64,000 nucleotides of DNA from Mediterraneibacter gnavus ATCC 29149 (GTDB taxonomy: Bacteria > Bacillota > Clostridia > Lachnospirales > Lachnospiraceae): assembly GCF_008121495.1 (NCBI RefSeq), contig NZ_CP043051.1, positions 2,499,001-2,563,000 of the forward strand, in the 5' to 3' direction. The position numbers were made by a program, and so were the translations under genes. Below are positions 52,190-61,552 of this stretch, piece after piece. Positions within the stretch are counted from its first letter, which is position 1, and each line of letters starts with the position of its first letter. The notes beneath the pieces were generated by a model, which was not told where the DNA came from, searched no databases, and was given only the letters and a program-made list of their open reading frames with translations.

Positions 52190-52248
52190 AAAAACCATGC
52201 TTGCATAATATACAAAAAGGATGTATACTTATGCAAACGTGGTTTTTA
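52190..52248 (+). terminator. Terminator after proA
   Basis: A long hairpin: 52190-52212 (AAAAACCA..TTGCATAA) with 52223-52247 (TTATGCAA..TGGTTTTT), with small internal mismatches, ending in a T run. The TTGCATAA/TTATGCAA part also resembles ArgR half-sites. Confidence 0.78.
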
Positions 52249-52259
52249 TTTATACAGAA

Positions 52260-52315
52260 ATATGAATAAAATACAAAAAAATGCATACTAAATGAAAAAA
52301 ATATGAATAAAGTGA
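52260..52315 (+). promoter_or_regulatory. Cluster of ARG-box-like sites upstream of argC
   Basis: Three tandem sequences similar to the ArgR consensus: ATATGAATAAAATACAAA (52260-52277), AATGCATACTAAATG (52280-52294) and ATATGAATAAAGTGA (52301-52315). They end just before the argC RBS (GAAAGGAG), as expected for arginine repression of the operon. Confidence 0.6.
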
Positions 52316-52331
52316 GAAAGGAGCTTTCAGA

Positions 52332-53372
52332 ATGATAAAAGCAGGAATTATTGGTTCGACAGGATATGCAGGAGGAGAACTGGTCCGTATTCTGACAGGA
52401 CATAAAGAGGCAGAGATCAAATGGTACGGTTCCAGAAGCTATATCGATCAAAATTATGCAGATGTATACCGCAATCTTTTTCAAATCGTGGATGCGAAGT
52501 GTATGGATGATAACATGGACGCGCTGGCAGATCAGGTGGATGTGATTTTTACGGCAACCCCGCAGGGGCTGTGTGCATCTCTGATCAATGAAGAGATTCT
52601 GTCAAAGACAAAAGTGATCGATCTGAGTGCAGATTTTCGGATCAAAGACGTGTCTGTCTATGAAGAGTGGTACAAAATAGAGCATAAAAGTCCTCAGTTT
52701 ATCGAAGAGGCGGTGTACGGACTTTGTGAGATCAACCGGGAAAAGATCAAAAATGCAAGATTGGTAGCCAATCCGGGATGTTACACAACCTGCTCCATTC
52801 TCACAGCCTACCCCCTGGCAAAAGAAGGTCTGATCGATATGAACACACTGATTATTGATGCAAAATCCGGAACGTCAGGAGCCGGGCGGGGTGCAAAAGT
52901 GGCAAATCTGTACTGCGAAGTGAATGAAAATATCAAAGCATATGCAGTTGGAAGTCACAGACATACCCCGGAGATTGAAGAACAGCTCGGGTATGCGGCG
53001 AATGAGACCGTGAAATTGAGCTTCACACCGCATCTGGTTCCGATGAACCGGGGAATTCTGGTGACGGAATATGCATCGTTGAAAAAGGAAGTCACCAAGG
53101 CGGAAATCCGGGAGATTTATGAAACTTATTATGGAAAAGAGCCGTTTATCCGGATTCTGGATGACGGAGTCTGCCCGGAGACAAAATGGGTGGAAGGAAG
53201 TAACTATGCAGACATTGGCTTTCAGATCGATCCGCGTACCAACCGCATAATTCTGATGGGAGCCATCGACAACCTGGTAAAAGGAGCAGCAGGGCAGGCG
53301 GTACAGAATATGAACCTTCTGTTTGGATACAAGGAACAGGAAGGTCTGGAACTGATTCCGATGTTTCCGTAA
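52332..53372 (+). CDS. argC: N-acetyl-gamma-glutamyl-phosphate reductase
   Basis: A 346-aa enzyme for the third step of the ornithine branch. Motifs: GIIGSTGYAGGELVRIL (NADP-binding), VIDLSADFRI, VYGLCEINREKI, the catalytic Cys in VANPGCYTTCSIL, SGTSGAGRGAK, and HRHTPEIEEQL. The ATG has GAAAGGAGC upstream. First gene of the arginine operon. Confidence 0.96.
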   Translation: MIKAGIIGSTGYAGGELVRILTGHKEAEIKWYGSRSYIDQNYADVYRNLFQIVDAKCMDDNMDALADQVDVIFTATPQGLCASLINEEILSKTKVIDLSADFRIKDVSVYEEWYKIEHKSPQFIEEAVYGLCEINREKIKNARLVANPGCYTTCSILTAYPLAKEGLIDMNTLIIDAKSGTSGAGRGAKVANLYCEVNENIKAYAVGSHRHTPEIEEQLGYAANETVKLSFTPHLVPMNRGILVTEYASLKKEVTKAEIREIYETYYGKEPFIRILDDGVCPETKWVEGSNYADIGFQIDPRTNRIILMGAIDNLVKGAAGQAVQNMNLLFGYKEQEGLELIPMFP

Positions 53373-53397
53373 AGATTCCATAGGCAGAGGTGAGAAG

Positions 53398-53844
53398 ATG
53401 ATTCGGACAATGACAATTGAAGATTATGAACAGGTATATGCGCTCTGGAAGAAGATACATGGTTTTGGATTGCGAAGTATCGATGATTCCAGGGACGGTG
53501 TGGAAAAATTTTTAAAACGAAATCCGACAACCAGTGTCGTGGCGACAGAAGACGGAAAAATCGTAGGTGCGATCTTGTGCGGGCATGACGGAAGACGAGG
53601 CTGTCTGTATCACGTCTGTGTGGATGAAGCGTACCGCAGACGTGGAATCGGGAAAGCAATGGTCGTACAGTCCATGGAGGCTTTAAAAGAAGAAGGAATC
53701 AGCAATGTATCTCTGATCGCATTTACGCAGAACGATATCGGAAATGCATTCTGGAATACCATCGGATGGAATGAGCGGCAGGATTTGAACTATTATGATT
53801 TTGTGTTGAATACAGAAAATATTACAGCATTTAATGCGCAGTAA
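53398..53844 (+). CDS. GNAT N-acetyltransferase inside the arginine operon
   Basis: A 148-aa single-domain GNAT protein. Acetyl-CoA motif A is YHVCVDEAYRRRGIGKAMV (R-R-x-G-I-G); earlier VVATEDGKIVGAILCGHDG and later LIAFTQNDIGNAFWNTIGW are the usual flanking strands. GAGGTGAGAAG precedes the ATG. It lies 25 bp after argC and 17 bp before argJ, so co-expression is near certain. It could be a short N-acetylglutamate synthase or another amino-acid acetyltransferase; the family alone does not decide. Confidence 0.88.
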   Translation: MIRTMTIEDYEQVYALWKKIHGFGLRSIDDSRDGVEKFLKRNPTTSVVATEDGKIVGAILCGHDGRRGCLYHVCVDEAYRRRGIGKAMVVQSMEALKEEGISNVSLIAFTQNDIGNAFWNTIGWNERQDLNYYDFVLNTENITAFNAQ

Positions 53845-53861
53845 ATGAGGAGGCATGCACG

Positions 53862-55085
53862 ATGAAAAAAATAACAGGCGGAGTCACAGCAGCAAAAGGA
53901 TTTGAAGCAGCGGCAGCGGCCGCAGGGATCAAATATGAAAACAGAACAGATATGGCACTTGTATACAGCGTAAAACCGTGCAAAGTGGCAGGAACTTTTA
54001 CGACCAATGTAGTAAAGGCGGCTCCGGTGAAGTGGGACCGCCGGATTGTGGAATCTAAGATCAAGTCTCAGGCAGTGATCATCAACTCCGGAATCGCAAA
54101 TGCCTGTACAGGAGAAGAGGGGATGCACTGTTGTCTGGAGACTGCGAAAGCTGCAGCAGAGGCTCTTGAAATTCCGGCAGACGGTGTTCTGGTTGGCTCG
54201 ACAGGGGTGATTGGGATGCAGATGCCGATTGAAAAATTAAAAAAGGGTATTCAGATTCTGGCAAAAGAAAAACAGTCGGGGGCAGTGGCAGCAAATGCGG
54301 CGGCAAAAGCAATCATGACCACAGATACTATGGAAAAAGAAGTGGCAGTGACCGTGGAGATTGGAGGGAAGACCGTTACCATTGGAGGGATGGCCAAAGG
54401 ATCAGGTATGATTCATCCGAATATGTGCACCATGCTGGCTTTTCTTACAACAGATGCGGTAATCTCCAGAAAAGCGCTCAAAGCAGCACTTTGCGCAGAT
54501 GTGGAAGAAACGTATAATATGATCTCTGTAGACGGAGATACGTCAACGAATGACACAGTACTTCTTCTGGCGAACGGAATGGCAGAAAATCCAAAAATCA
54601 AAGAAGGGACAAAAGAATTTGAAATATTTGCAGAAGCTCTGCATGAGGTCAATGAGACACTAGCAAAAAAAATGGCAGGAGACGGAGAAGGCGCCACAGC
54701 ATTGTTCGAAGTGACGGTAAGAGGTGCAGATACGAAAGAACAGGCGAAAACACTGGCAAAATCCGTGGTCTGCTCCAATCTGACCAAAGCGGCGATTGCC
54801 GGTCATGATGCAAACTGGGGACGGATCTTGTGTGCTATGGGCTATTCCGGTGCCGAATTTGATCCGGAGAAAGTAGATCTGTATTTCAAAAGCAGCGCCG
54901 GAGAGTTAAAGATCATCGAAAACGGAGTCGCGCTGGATTACAGTGAAGAAAAGGCCACAGAGATTTTATCCATGCCGGAGGTGACTGCTATTGCAGATCT
55001 CGGACAGGGAGAGGAAACAGCAACCGCATGGGGATGTGATCTTACCCACGGATATATCGATATCAATGCGGATTACCGCAGCTAG
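53862..55085 (+). CDS. argJ: Bifunctional glutamate/ornithine N-acetyltransferase
   Basis: A 407-aa autoprocessed enzyme that recycles acetyl groups from N-acetylornithine to glutamate. Motifs: VTAAKGFEAAAAAAG, INSGIANACTGEEG, STGVIGMQMPIEK, and the self-cleavage region KGSGMIHPNMCTMLAF with the new N-terminal nucleophile Thr190. The residue before it is Cys rather than the usual Ala. DGDTSTNDT, GHDANWGRI and the end HGYIDINADYRS are standard. Confidence 0.96.
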   Translation: MKKITGGVTAAKGFEAAAAAAGIKYENRTDMALVYSVKPCKVAGTFTTNVVKAAPVKWDRRIVESKIKSQAVIINSGIANACTGEEGMHCCLETAKAAAEALEIPADGVLVGSTGVIGMQMPIEKLKKGIQILAKEKQSGAVAANAAAKAIMTTDTMEKEVAVTVEIGGKTVTIGGMAKGSGMIHPNMCTMLAFLTTDAVISRKALKAALCADVEETYNMISVDGDTSTNDTVLLLANGMAENPKIKEGTKEFEIFAEALHEVNETLAKKMAGDGEGATALFEVTVRGADTKEQAKTLAKSVVCSNLTKAAIAGHDANWGRILCAMGYSGAEFDPEKVDLYFKSSAGELKIIENGVALDYSEEKATEILSMPEVTAIADLGQGEETATAWGCDLTHGYIDINADYRS

Positions 55086-55130
55086 TACAATGTATATTCA
55101 GTAAAAAAGACAGGCAGGAGGAGTGAGAAT

Positions 55131-56030
55131 ATGAATGAAAATATGAATCAATATCTGGAGAAGGCGAAAGTACTGATCGAGGCACTGCCGTATATCCAAC
55201 GGTTTAACCGGAAGATCGTCGTTGTAAAATACGGCGGCAGCGCCATGACAGACGAGGCGTTAAAGCAGAAAGTAATCGAGGACGTTACCTTATTAAAGCT
55301 GGTCGGCTTCAAACCGATCATTGTGCACGGAGGCGGAAAAGAAATCAGTAAATGGGTCGGAAAGATCGGCAAAGAACCGCAGTTTATCAACGGACTTCGG
55401 GTGACTGATGAAGAGACCATGGAAGTAGCGGAAATGGTACTTGGAAAAGTGAACAAAAGCCTGGTACAGCTTCTGGAAGGACAGGGAGTACGCGCCATCG
55501 GAATCAGCGGGAAGGACGGTGGACTTCTGAATGTGGAAAAGAAATATTCCAACGGAGAAGATATCGGATTTGTCGGGGAGATCAAAAAAGTAGATGCACA
55601 GATTTTGCATGATCTTCTGGAGAAGGATTTTCTTCCGGTCGTGTGTCCGGTAGGAATGGATGATGAATTCCATACATATAATATCAACGCAGATGATGCA
55701 GCCTGTGCCATTGCAAGAGCCATGAAGGCAGAAAAACTGGCATTTCTGACAGATATTGAGGGAGTATATAAAGATCCGAAGGATCCTGCTACTCTCATCT
55801 CCGAGCTTCTGGTAAAAGAAGCAAAACAGCTGATCGAAGAGGGCTATATCGGAGGAGGAATGCTTCCTAAGCTGAATAATTGTATTGATGCCATTGAAAA
55901 CGGCGTTTCCAGAGTGCATATTTTAGATGGGCGGATCCCGCACTGTCTGCTTCTGGAATTCTTTACAAACAAAGGAATCGGTACGGCAATTTTACATGAA
56001 GAAGAAAGCAGGTATTATGATGGTGAATGA
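55131..56030 (+). CDS. argB: Acetylglutamate kinase
   Basis: A 299-aa amino-acid kinase. Motifs: [66 protein letters not shown], and [15 protein letters not shown]. The N-terminal extension ([18 protein letters not shown]) is the one that allows hexamers and arginine feedback inhibition. RBS GGAGGAGTG. It overlaps argD by 14 bases. Confidence 0.96.
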   Translation: MNENMNQYLEKAKVLIEALPYIQRFNRKIVVVKYGGSAMTDEALKQKVIEDVTLLKLVGFKPIIVHGGGKEISKWVGKIGKEPQFINGLRVTDEETMEVAEMVLGKVNKSLVQLLEGQGVRAIGISGKDGGLLNVEKKYSNGEDIGFVGEIKKVDAQILHDLLEKDFLPVVCPVGMDDEFHTYNINADDAACAIARAMKAEKLAFLTDIEGVYKDPKDPATLISELLVKEAKQLIEEGYIGGGMLPKLNNCIDAIENGVSRVHILDGRIPHCLLLEFFTNKGIGTAILHEEESRYYDGE

Positions 56031-57204
56031 GAAGATCAAAGCAGCAGAAGAAAATCTAATACACGTATACAATCGGTTTCCAATTGCGCTGGAGAGGGGA
56101 GAAGGTGTTTATCTGTATGACACGAACGGGAAAAAATATCTGGATTTTGCAGCCGGATTTGCAGTGTCGGGACTGGGATACGGAAATCAGAAGCTGAATG
56201 CGGCACTAAAATTCCAGATCGATCAGCTGTATCATACGTCCAACCTGTATTATCATACCAATTGTGGAGAGGCAGCACAAAAACTGAACCGGATTTCGGG
56301 GATGGACCGGGTATTTTTTACGAACAGCGGGTCTGAGGCAAATGAGGGGGCTTTAAAAGCGGCAAGACGATATGCGTATAATAAAAAATCGGGCAGATAT
56401 CAGTTTATCGCCATGGAAAATTCGTTCCACGGGCGCAGCTTCGGCGCCGTTTCCGTGACTGGACATACTGCGTATAGAGAACCTTTTGAACCGATGCTCC
56501 CGGGAGTTTCTTTTGCAGAATTCAATAATCTGGACAGTGTGAAAGCGCTGGTGACGGATCAGACCTGCGCAATTATTTTAGAACCATTACAGGGGGAAGG
56601 CGGGATCAATCTTGCTACACAGGAATTCATGGAAGGAATCCGTAAGATCTGTGATGAGAACGATATTCTGATGATCTGTGACGAAGTGCAGTGCGGAATG
56701 GGAAGAACCGGCGCGATGTTTGCATGGCAGAAATTCGGGGTAAAACCAGATATTCTGACTATGGCAAAGGGAATTGGAAACGGTATTCCGGTGGGAGCCT
56801 TTGCCATGACAGAAAAAGTGGCACAGGCATCGTTAAAGCCGGGAGATCACGGGGCAACTTATGGCGGTAACCCACTGGCATGTATGGCAGTCAAGACGGT
56901 GATCGACATTTTTGAGGAAGAAAAGATCGTGGAGCATGTCAATGAAGTGTCAGAATATCTGACAGAACGTCTGGAAGAACTGGTACAACATGTGGATGGC
57001 GTGCTGGAACGAAAAGGAACCGGACTGATGCAGGGTATTGTGTTAAAGCAACCGGTCGCGCAGGTAAATAACCGTGCCATTGAGGAAGGACTTCTTGTGA
57101 TCCAGGCACAGGGCAATGTACTGCGTCTGGTACCTCCGCTTATCATTGAAAAAGAGCATGTGGATGAAATGATCCCAAAATTGACAAAAGCATTGACAGA
57201 GTGA
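56017..57204 (+). CDS. argD: Acetylornithine aminotransferase
   Basis: A 395-aa class III PLP aminotransferase. The start ATG 56017 (MMVNEK) overlaps the argB end; a longer frame back to 55927 lies inside argB. Motifs: [66 protein letters not shown], the PLP lysine in [16 protein letters not shown], and [16 protein letters not shown]. Last arg gene here; carB/argF are not in the window. Confidence 0.95.
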   Translation: MMVNEKIKAAEENLIHVYNRFPIALERGEGVYLYDTNGKKYLDFAAGFAVSGLGYGNQKLNAALKFQIDQLYHTSNLYYHTNCGEAAQKLNRISGMDRVFFTNSGSEANEGALKAARRYAYNKKSGRYQFIAMENSFHGRSFGAVSVTGHTAYREPFEPMLPGVSFAEFNNLDSVKALVTDQTCAIILEPLQGEGGINLATQEFMEGIRKICDENDILMICDEVQCGMGRTGAMFAWQKFGVKPDILTMAKGIGNGIPVGAFAMTEKVAQASLKPGDHGATYGGNPLACMAVKTVIDIFEEEKIVEHVNEVSEYLTERLEELVQHVDGVLERKGTGLMQGIVLKQPVAQVNNRAIEEGLLVIQAQGNVLRLVPPLIIEKEHVDEMIPKLTKALTE

Positions 57205-57271
57205 TAAATGAAAAACCAGGATTCGGGAAATACTAAAAGAAATTGAGAAAAATTTCAGGAGGTAGAAAACG

Positions 57272-57703
57272 ATGACTGGTTTTTTAATTGCCCTTCTTTC
57301 CGGGGCGCTGATGAGTGTTCAGGGTGTATTTAATACACAGGTAACAAAGACAACCGGATTGTGGGTCAGCAATATCTGGGTGCAGTTAAGTGCTTTTCTG
57401 GCATGTCTGGCGGTATGGTTTCTGGCAGGAAGAGCGGATGTGACGGCACTTGCGAAGGTGGAACCGAAATATATGCTCTTAGGAGGCGTGATCGGAGCAG
57501 GGATTACCTGGACCGTAGTTAAGAGCATGGCATCCTTAGGACCGGCAAAAGCAGCACTTCTGATCGTAATTTCCCAGCTGATCGTGGCGTATGTGATCGA
57601 GCTTCTGGGGATGTTTGGTGTGGAAAAATCGCCGTTTGCATTCCGGAAGCTGGCAGGGCTTGTTGTGGCACTGATCGGGATTGCAATCTTCCAGTGGGAA
57701 TAG
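57272..57703 (+). CDS. DMT-superfamily transporter, DUF606/YdcZ-like
   Basis: A 143-aa protein with five hydrophobic helices (residues ~2-20, 33-51, 66-84, 89-110, 122-140). The start MTGFLIALLSGALMSVQGVFNTQV and LLGGVIGAGITWTVVKSM are typical of the single-domain DUF606 members, which act as dimers. Substrate unknown. RBS CAGGAGGTAG. Shortly after argD, but a separate regulation is possible. Confidence 0.85.
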   Translation: MTGFLIALLSGALMSVQGVFNTQVTKTTGLWVSNIWVQLSAFLACLAVWFLAGRADVTALAKVEPKYMLLGGVIGAGITWTVVKSMASLGPAKAALLIVISQLIVAYVIELLGMFGVEKSPFAFRKLAGLVVALIGIAIFQWE

Positions 57704-57749
57704 AGCGTCAGAATTGTAATAAATGCGTAACAGGATTGTAAAAATGTTA

Positions 57750-57778
57750 TTGTAATTTTGAGCGTTTTTCGTTACAAT
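57750..57778 (+). promoter_or_regulatory. Promoter of the comEA-like / two-component operon
   Basis: TTGTAA (57750-57755), 17 bases, TACAAT (57773-57778), 52 bases before the comEA-like ATG. Confidence 0.6.
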
Positions 57779-57830
57779 ATTACTGTCCAATATAAAAGGG
57801 GATTCCTTGCGTCTGAGATTGTGAGGAAAT

Positions 57831-58466
57831 ATGAGGGACAGATGGAAAAAGAAAGCTTATTATACAGTTGTTATGATCTTGACTGCGTTGTGCCTGATCA
57901 GCGGGTGCGGGCAAGAGTCGGGGGAAGAACTTAAGGAGATTTCTCTGGAGGAGACACAGAAAGAAAAAGAAGAGTCCTCTGCAGAAGAAAAGAAGGTTGA
58001 AGACAAAGAACCGAAGAAAGAGACAAAGATTTTTGTCTATCTGTGCGGAGCAGTCGGAAAGCCCGGCGTGTATGAAGTGGGCAGTGACGACAGGCTTTAT
58101 GAAGTCATTGCCATGGCGGGCGGACTGACAGCCGAGGCTGCACAGGATGCAGTGAATCAGGCAAGGGTTGTTGTGGACGGAGAGCAGATCTACATTCCCA
58201 CCAAAGAGGAGATGCAGACACAGGCAGCAGCACAGCCGGGGGCAAGTCCGGCAGAAGGAACAAAGCCGCAGGACGGAAAAGTCAATCTTAATACGGCGAC
58301 AAAAGAAGAATTGATGACGTTGTCCGGTGTAGGCGAGTCCCGGGCGGACAGTATTATTGCCTATCGGGAAGAAAACGGCAGGTTCCAGAATACAGAAGAG
58401 CTGATGCAGATCAGAGGAATCAAAGAAGGTCTGTATAATAAGATTAAAGATAATATTACAGTATAG
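57831..58466 (+). CDS. ComEA-like helix-hairpin-helix DNA-binding lipoprotein
   Basis: A 211-aa exported protein. The signal ends in a lipobox-like LISGCG (Cys ~26), followed by a Glu/Lys-rich linker. The SLBB domain (~70-125) has FVYLCGAVGKPGVYEVGS and AGGLTAEAA. The C-terminal HhH pair (~150-210) has VNLNTATKEELMTLSGVGES and QIRGIKEGLYNKIKDNITV, which binds double-stranded DNA. ComEA hands incoming DNA to the ComEC channel; here comEC, four genes downstream, is broken. Confidence 0.9.
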   Translation: MRDRWKKKAYYTVVMILTALCLISGCGQESGEELKEISLEETQKEKEESSAEEKKVEDKEPKKETKIFVYLCGAVGKPGVYEVGSDDRLYEVIAMAGGLTAEAAQDAVNQARVVVDGEQIYIPTKEEMQTQAAAQPGASPAEGTKPQDGKVNLNTATKEELMTLSGVGESRADSIIAYREENGRFQNTEELMQIRGIKEGLYNKIKDNITV

Positions 58467-58488
58467 CAGGAAGTTGAAGGAAGAAAGT

Positions 58489-59181
58489 ATGAGCAAGAAG
58501 AAGATCTTAGTAGTTGACGATGAAAAGTTGATCGTGAAAGGGATACGGTTCAGTCTGGAACAGGACGACATGGAGGTGGACTGTGCCTATGACGGTGAGG
58601 AAGCACTGCAGTATGCAAAGAACTGCGAGTATGACCTCGTGCTGCTGGATGTGATGCTCCCGAAGATGGATGGGTTTCAGGTTTGTCAGGCCATCCGTGA
58701 GTTTTCCGACATGCCGATCGTCATGCTGACTGCCAAAAGTGAGGATATGGACAAGATACTCGGGCTGGAGTACGGAGCGGATGATTATATTACGAAGCCG
58801 TTCAATATTCTGGAAGTCAAGGCCCGGATCAAAGCGATCATGAGAAGGACTGCGAGAAAAGAGGAGAGTGCGCAGACTGCCAAGATTCTGGTCAAAGGCA
58901 ATATGCGGATCGACTGTGAGAGCAGAAGAGTGTTTATCGGAGAGCGTGAGATCAATCTGACAGCAAAAGAATATGATGTGCTGGAGCTTCTTGCCATGAA
59001 TCCGAACAAAGTCTACAGCCGTGAGAATCTGCTGGATCTTGTATGGGGTGTGGATTATCCGGGGGATGCCAGAACAGTGGATGTACATATCAGAAGGCTT
59101 CGGGAGAAGATCGAGCTGAATCCGAGCGAGCCGAAGTATGTACACACAAAATGGGGGGTAGGTTATTATTTCCAGGGATAA
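58489..59181 (+). CDS. OmpR/PhoB-family response regulator
   Basis: A 230-aa regulator from the ATG at 58489 (GGAAGAAAG upstream). Receiver domain residues 1-120: ILVVDDEKLIV, phospho-acceptor Asp54 in LVLLDVMLPKM, MLTAKSEDMDKI, DDYITKPFN with the conserved Lys. The winged-helix output domain (~130-228) has INLTAKEYDVLELLAMNP, ENLLDLVWG, RTVDVHIRRLREKIE. It resembles WalR/YycF-type regulators. The partner kinase follows 37 bp later. Confidence 0.93.
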   Translation: MSKKKILVVDDEKLIVKGIRFSLEQDDMEVDCAYDGEEALQYAKNCEYDLVLLDVMLPKMDGFQVCQAIREFSDMPIVMLTAKSEDMDKILGLEYGADDYITKPFNILEVKARIKAIMRRTARKEESAQTAKILVKGNMRIDCESRRVFIGEREINLTAKEYDVLELLAMNPNKVYSRENLLDLVWGVDYPGDARTVDVHIRRLREKIELNPSEPKYVHTKWGVGYYFQG

Positions 59182-59218
59182 ATTACATATCAGAGTAAAG
59201 AATCATATATTTAAAAGC

Positions 59219-60610
59219 ATGCGGTTCTGGCTGATCGTGCTGTTTGTGGTGTTTGGGCTGATCCCATGTCTGGCTTCTTATGTCTGGACAGTGAAAACAT
59301 CTGAGCAGCGTGCCATTTCGGTCAGAACAGCAGAAATTCAGAATCAATGTACTATTCTAAGCAATCAGCTGAACAGTTATCAGTATCTGACCAACCCGTC
59401 TTCAGAAGTGATCGATGCAAATTTAACCCAACTGACCAATATTTATAACGGACGCGTGATGATCATCAACCAGAACCTGGATGTGATCAAGGATACGTAT
59501 GGTCTGGATGAAGGAAAGACGATGGTATCTGAAAATGTGATCCGTTGTCTCAGGCAGGGCAAGAGCACGAGCTACTATGACAAAAAGAACCGGTACGTCG
59601 AGGTAACCGCACCGGTCATTTCGGAAGAAAAGGCAGTGACAGGAGTGATGCTGGCCAGTGTTTCTATGGATACGGTCCTGGATGGGATCCGTATGCTGCG
59701 CGCACAGGGCGGCGCAGTTCTGATCGTAGTCTTTCTGGTCGTATTGTCCCTTGGGATACTTGTGGCAGGATGGTTTGTACGTCCGCTTGGAAGGATCACT
59801 GCGTCTATTGAGAATGTGACAGAAGGGTATGAAAGTGAATGGCTGCATGTAGGGACATTTTCGGAGACAGGGCAGCTGTCTGATGCGTTTAACAAGATGC
59901 TGGGAAGATTAAAACAGCTCAATGATTCCAGAGAGGAGTTTGTATCCAATGTCTCTCATGAGTTAAAGACACCGCTGACATCCATGAAAGTGCTGGCAGA
60001 TTCCCTGCTTGCCCAGGAAAATGTGCCGATTGAGCTGTATCAGGAATTTATGGGAGATATCGCAAAGGAGATTGATCGGGAAAATGACATTATCAGTGAT
60101 CTTCTGACGCTGGTCAAGATGGACAAGACAGTACAGGGACTGAATATCAGACAGATCAATATCAATGAGCTTCTGGAGGCAATCTTAAAACGATTGAAGC
60201 CGATTGCCGATAAGAAAAAAATCGAGGTGGTACTGGAAAGCTTCCGACCCGTTTCTGCGGAGATCGATGAGATGAAGCTGACACTCGCCATTTCCAATCT
60301 GGTAGAGAATGCGATCAAATATAACCGGGACGAAGGATGGGTAAGAGTTTCCCTGAATGCGGATCACAAGTACTTTTATGTGAAGGTGATGGACTCCGGC
60401 ATTGGAATTCCGGAAGAGGATCAGGCACATATTTTTGAGCGGTTTTACCGGGTGGACAAGTCTCATTCGAGAGAAATCGGAGGAACAGGTCTGGGACTTG
60501 CCATTGCCCGTAATGCAGTGATCATGCACAGAGGATCGATCAAAGTTTACAGCAGTAAGGGAGAGGGAACCACGTTTACCGTCCGGATTCCTCTGACCTA
60601 TGCAGCATAA
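59219..60610 (+). CDS. HAMP-containing sensor histidine kinase
   Basis: A 463-aa kinase if read from the ATG at 59219. TM1 spans ~3-22, an extracytoplasmic sensor follows (~25-163), TM2 spans ~166-186, HAMP ~187-240, and the H box has His247 in VSHELKTPLTS. N box LAISNLVENAIKYN, G1 GIGIPEED, F box ERFYRVDKSHSR, G2 GGTGLGLAIARN. The ATG lies directly in front of TM1 with no RBS; the frame is open 13 codons upstream through basic residues (KLHIRVKNHIFKS) to about 59180 and further to a stop at 59159, with AGGGAT near 59174, so the true start is probably upstream at an unusual codon. Confidence 0.9.
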   Translation: MRFWLIVLFVVFGLIPCLASYVWTVKTSEQRAISVRTAEIQNQCTILSNQLNSYQYLTNPSSEVIDANLTQLTNIYNGRVMIINQNLDVIKDTYGLDEGKTMVSENVIRCLRQGKSTSYYDKKNRYVEVTAPVISEEKAVTGVMLASVSMDTVLDGIRMLRAQGGAVLIVVFLVVLSLGILVAGWFVRPLGRITASIENVTEGYESEWLHVGTFSETGQLSDAFNKMLGRLKQLNDSREEFVSNVSHELKTPLTSMKVLADSLLAQENVPIELYQEFMGDIAKEIDRENDIISDLLTLVKMDKTVQGLNIRQININELLEAILKRLKPIADKKKIEVVLESFRPVSAEIDEMKLTLAISNLVENAIKYNRDEGWVRVSLNADHKYFYVKVMDSGIGIPEEDQAHIFERFYRVDKSHSREIGGTGLGLAIARNAVIMHRGSIKVYSSKGEGTTFTVRIPLTYAA

Positions 60611-60620
60611 GGGGGAGCAG

Positions 60621-61550
60621 ATGAAAAAAGTCAGAAAAATTCTCCTCATTTTTCTGGGAATCTGTCTTGCGTGCACGACAGTTTCCTGTGCCAAACGTAC
60701 GAAGGTAAAAAAAGGAGATTCTTATATTTATTGTTTAAACAGTGACAGGACCGGGCTTCAGAAAGTGTCCTATGAGAGCAAAGAAAAGGATCCGCTCAAG
60801 GCGGCAAAAGCAATGATAAAAGAGTTGAAAAAGCCGTCTGAGGAGATTGAGTATACGCCGCCGATTCCGAAGGATGTGAAAGTGAAGCGTTATGAACTGG
60901 AGGGAGGAATCCTGTATCTGGATTTTAATGCAAAATATAAACAAATGGATACCGTGGAAGAGACTCTGGTGAGAGCGGCTCTGGTAAAATCTTTAGTCAG
61001 GATCGAGGGAATCAACAGTGTCTGGATCAAAGTGGAAGGCGCGGATCTGACTGACAGCTCGGGACAGGTACTCGGATATCTCAATGAAGATGATTTTGTG
61101 CAAAGCGAGGGCGCTTCGCCGAGTTCGTATCAGACAGGGACGCTCACTTTATATTTTTCCAATGAAGCAGGAGATGCTTTGGTGGAGCAGACAATGGAAG
61201 TCCGCTATAACAGCAATATTTCCAGGGAGAAGCTGATCGTGGAAAAGCTGATGAAAGGCCCGGAGACGTCGGCCGCAAAAGCAACGATCAATCCGGATAC
61301 CAACCTGCTGAGTGTGACAACAAAGGATGGAATCTGTTATGTGAATTTTGATAAGACCTTTTTAAAAGGTGCCTATGATGTCAAACCGCAGGTGACGATT
61401 TATTCTTTGGTCAATTCACTGACACAGGGAACCGGAGTCAGGAAAGTGCAGATATCCATTAACGGCGAAAACGATGTCAAATATATGCAGACTGTAGATT
61501 TGAGTCAGCCATTGGAGGCTGACCTGGGATGGAATGAGGAGAAGAAGTAG
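60621..61550 (+). CDS. GerMN-domain lipoprotein
   Basis: A 309-aa lipoprotein from the ATG at 60621 (GGGGGAG upstream). Signal with lipobox TTVSCA (Cys ~23). Two GerMN domains: ~75-150 (ILYLDFNAKYKQMDTVEET, RIEGINSVWIKVEG) and ~190-290 (LYFSNEAGDALVEQTMEV, ICYVNFDKTFLKGAYD, VRKVQISINGE). GerM-type proteins act in sporulation or spore germination complexes and, in some lineages, are fused to or paired with sensor systems. Placed in one transcript with the two-component genes, so it may modulate the kinase. Confidence 0.88.
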   Translation: MKKVRKILLIFLGICLACTTVSCAKRTKVKKGDSYIYCLNSDRTGLQKVSYESKEKDPLKAAKAMIKELKKPSEEIEYTPPIPKDVKVKRYELEGGILYLDFNAKYKQMDTVEETLVRAALVKSLVRIEGINSVWIKVEGADLTDSSGQVLGYLNEDDFVQSEGASPSSYQTGTLTLYFSNEAGDALVEQTMEVRYNSNISREKLIVEKLMKGPETSAAKATINPDTNLLSVTTKDGICYVNFDKTFLKGAYDVKPQVTIYSLVNSLTQGTGVRKVQISINGENDVKYMQTVDLSQPLEADLGWNEEKK

Positions 61551-61552
61551 TT

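Noticed and set aside
55148..55919. Two minus-strand frames of more than 200 aa inside argB
   Set aside because: Antisense shadows of argB; their amino-acid composition is unnatural.
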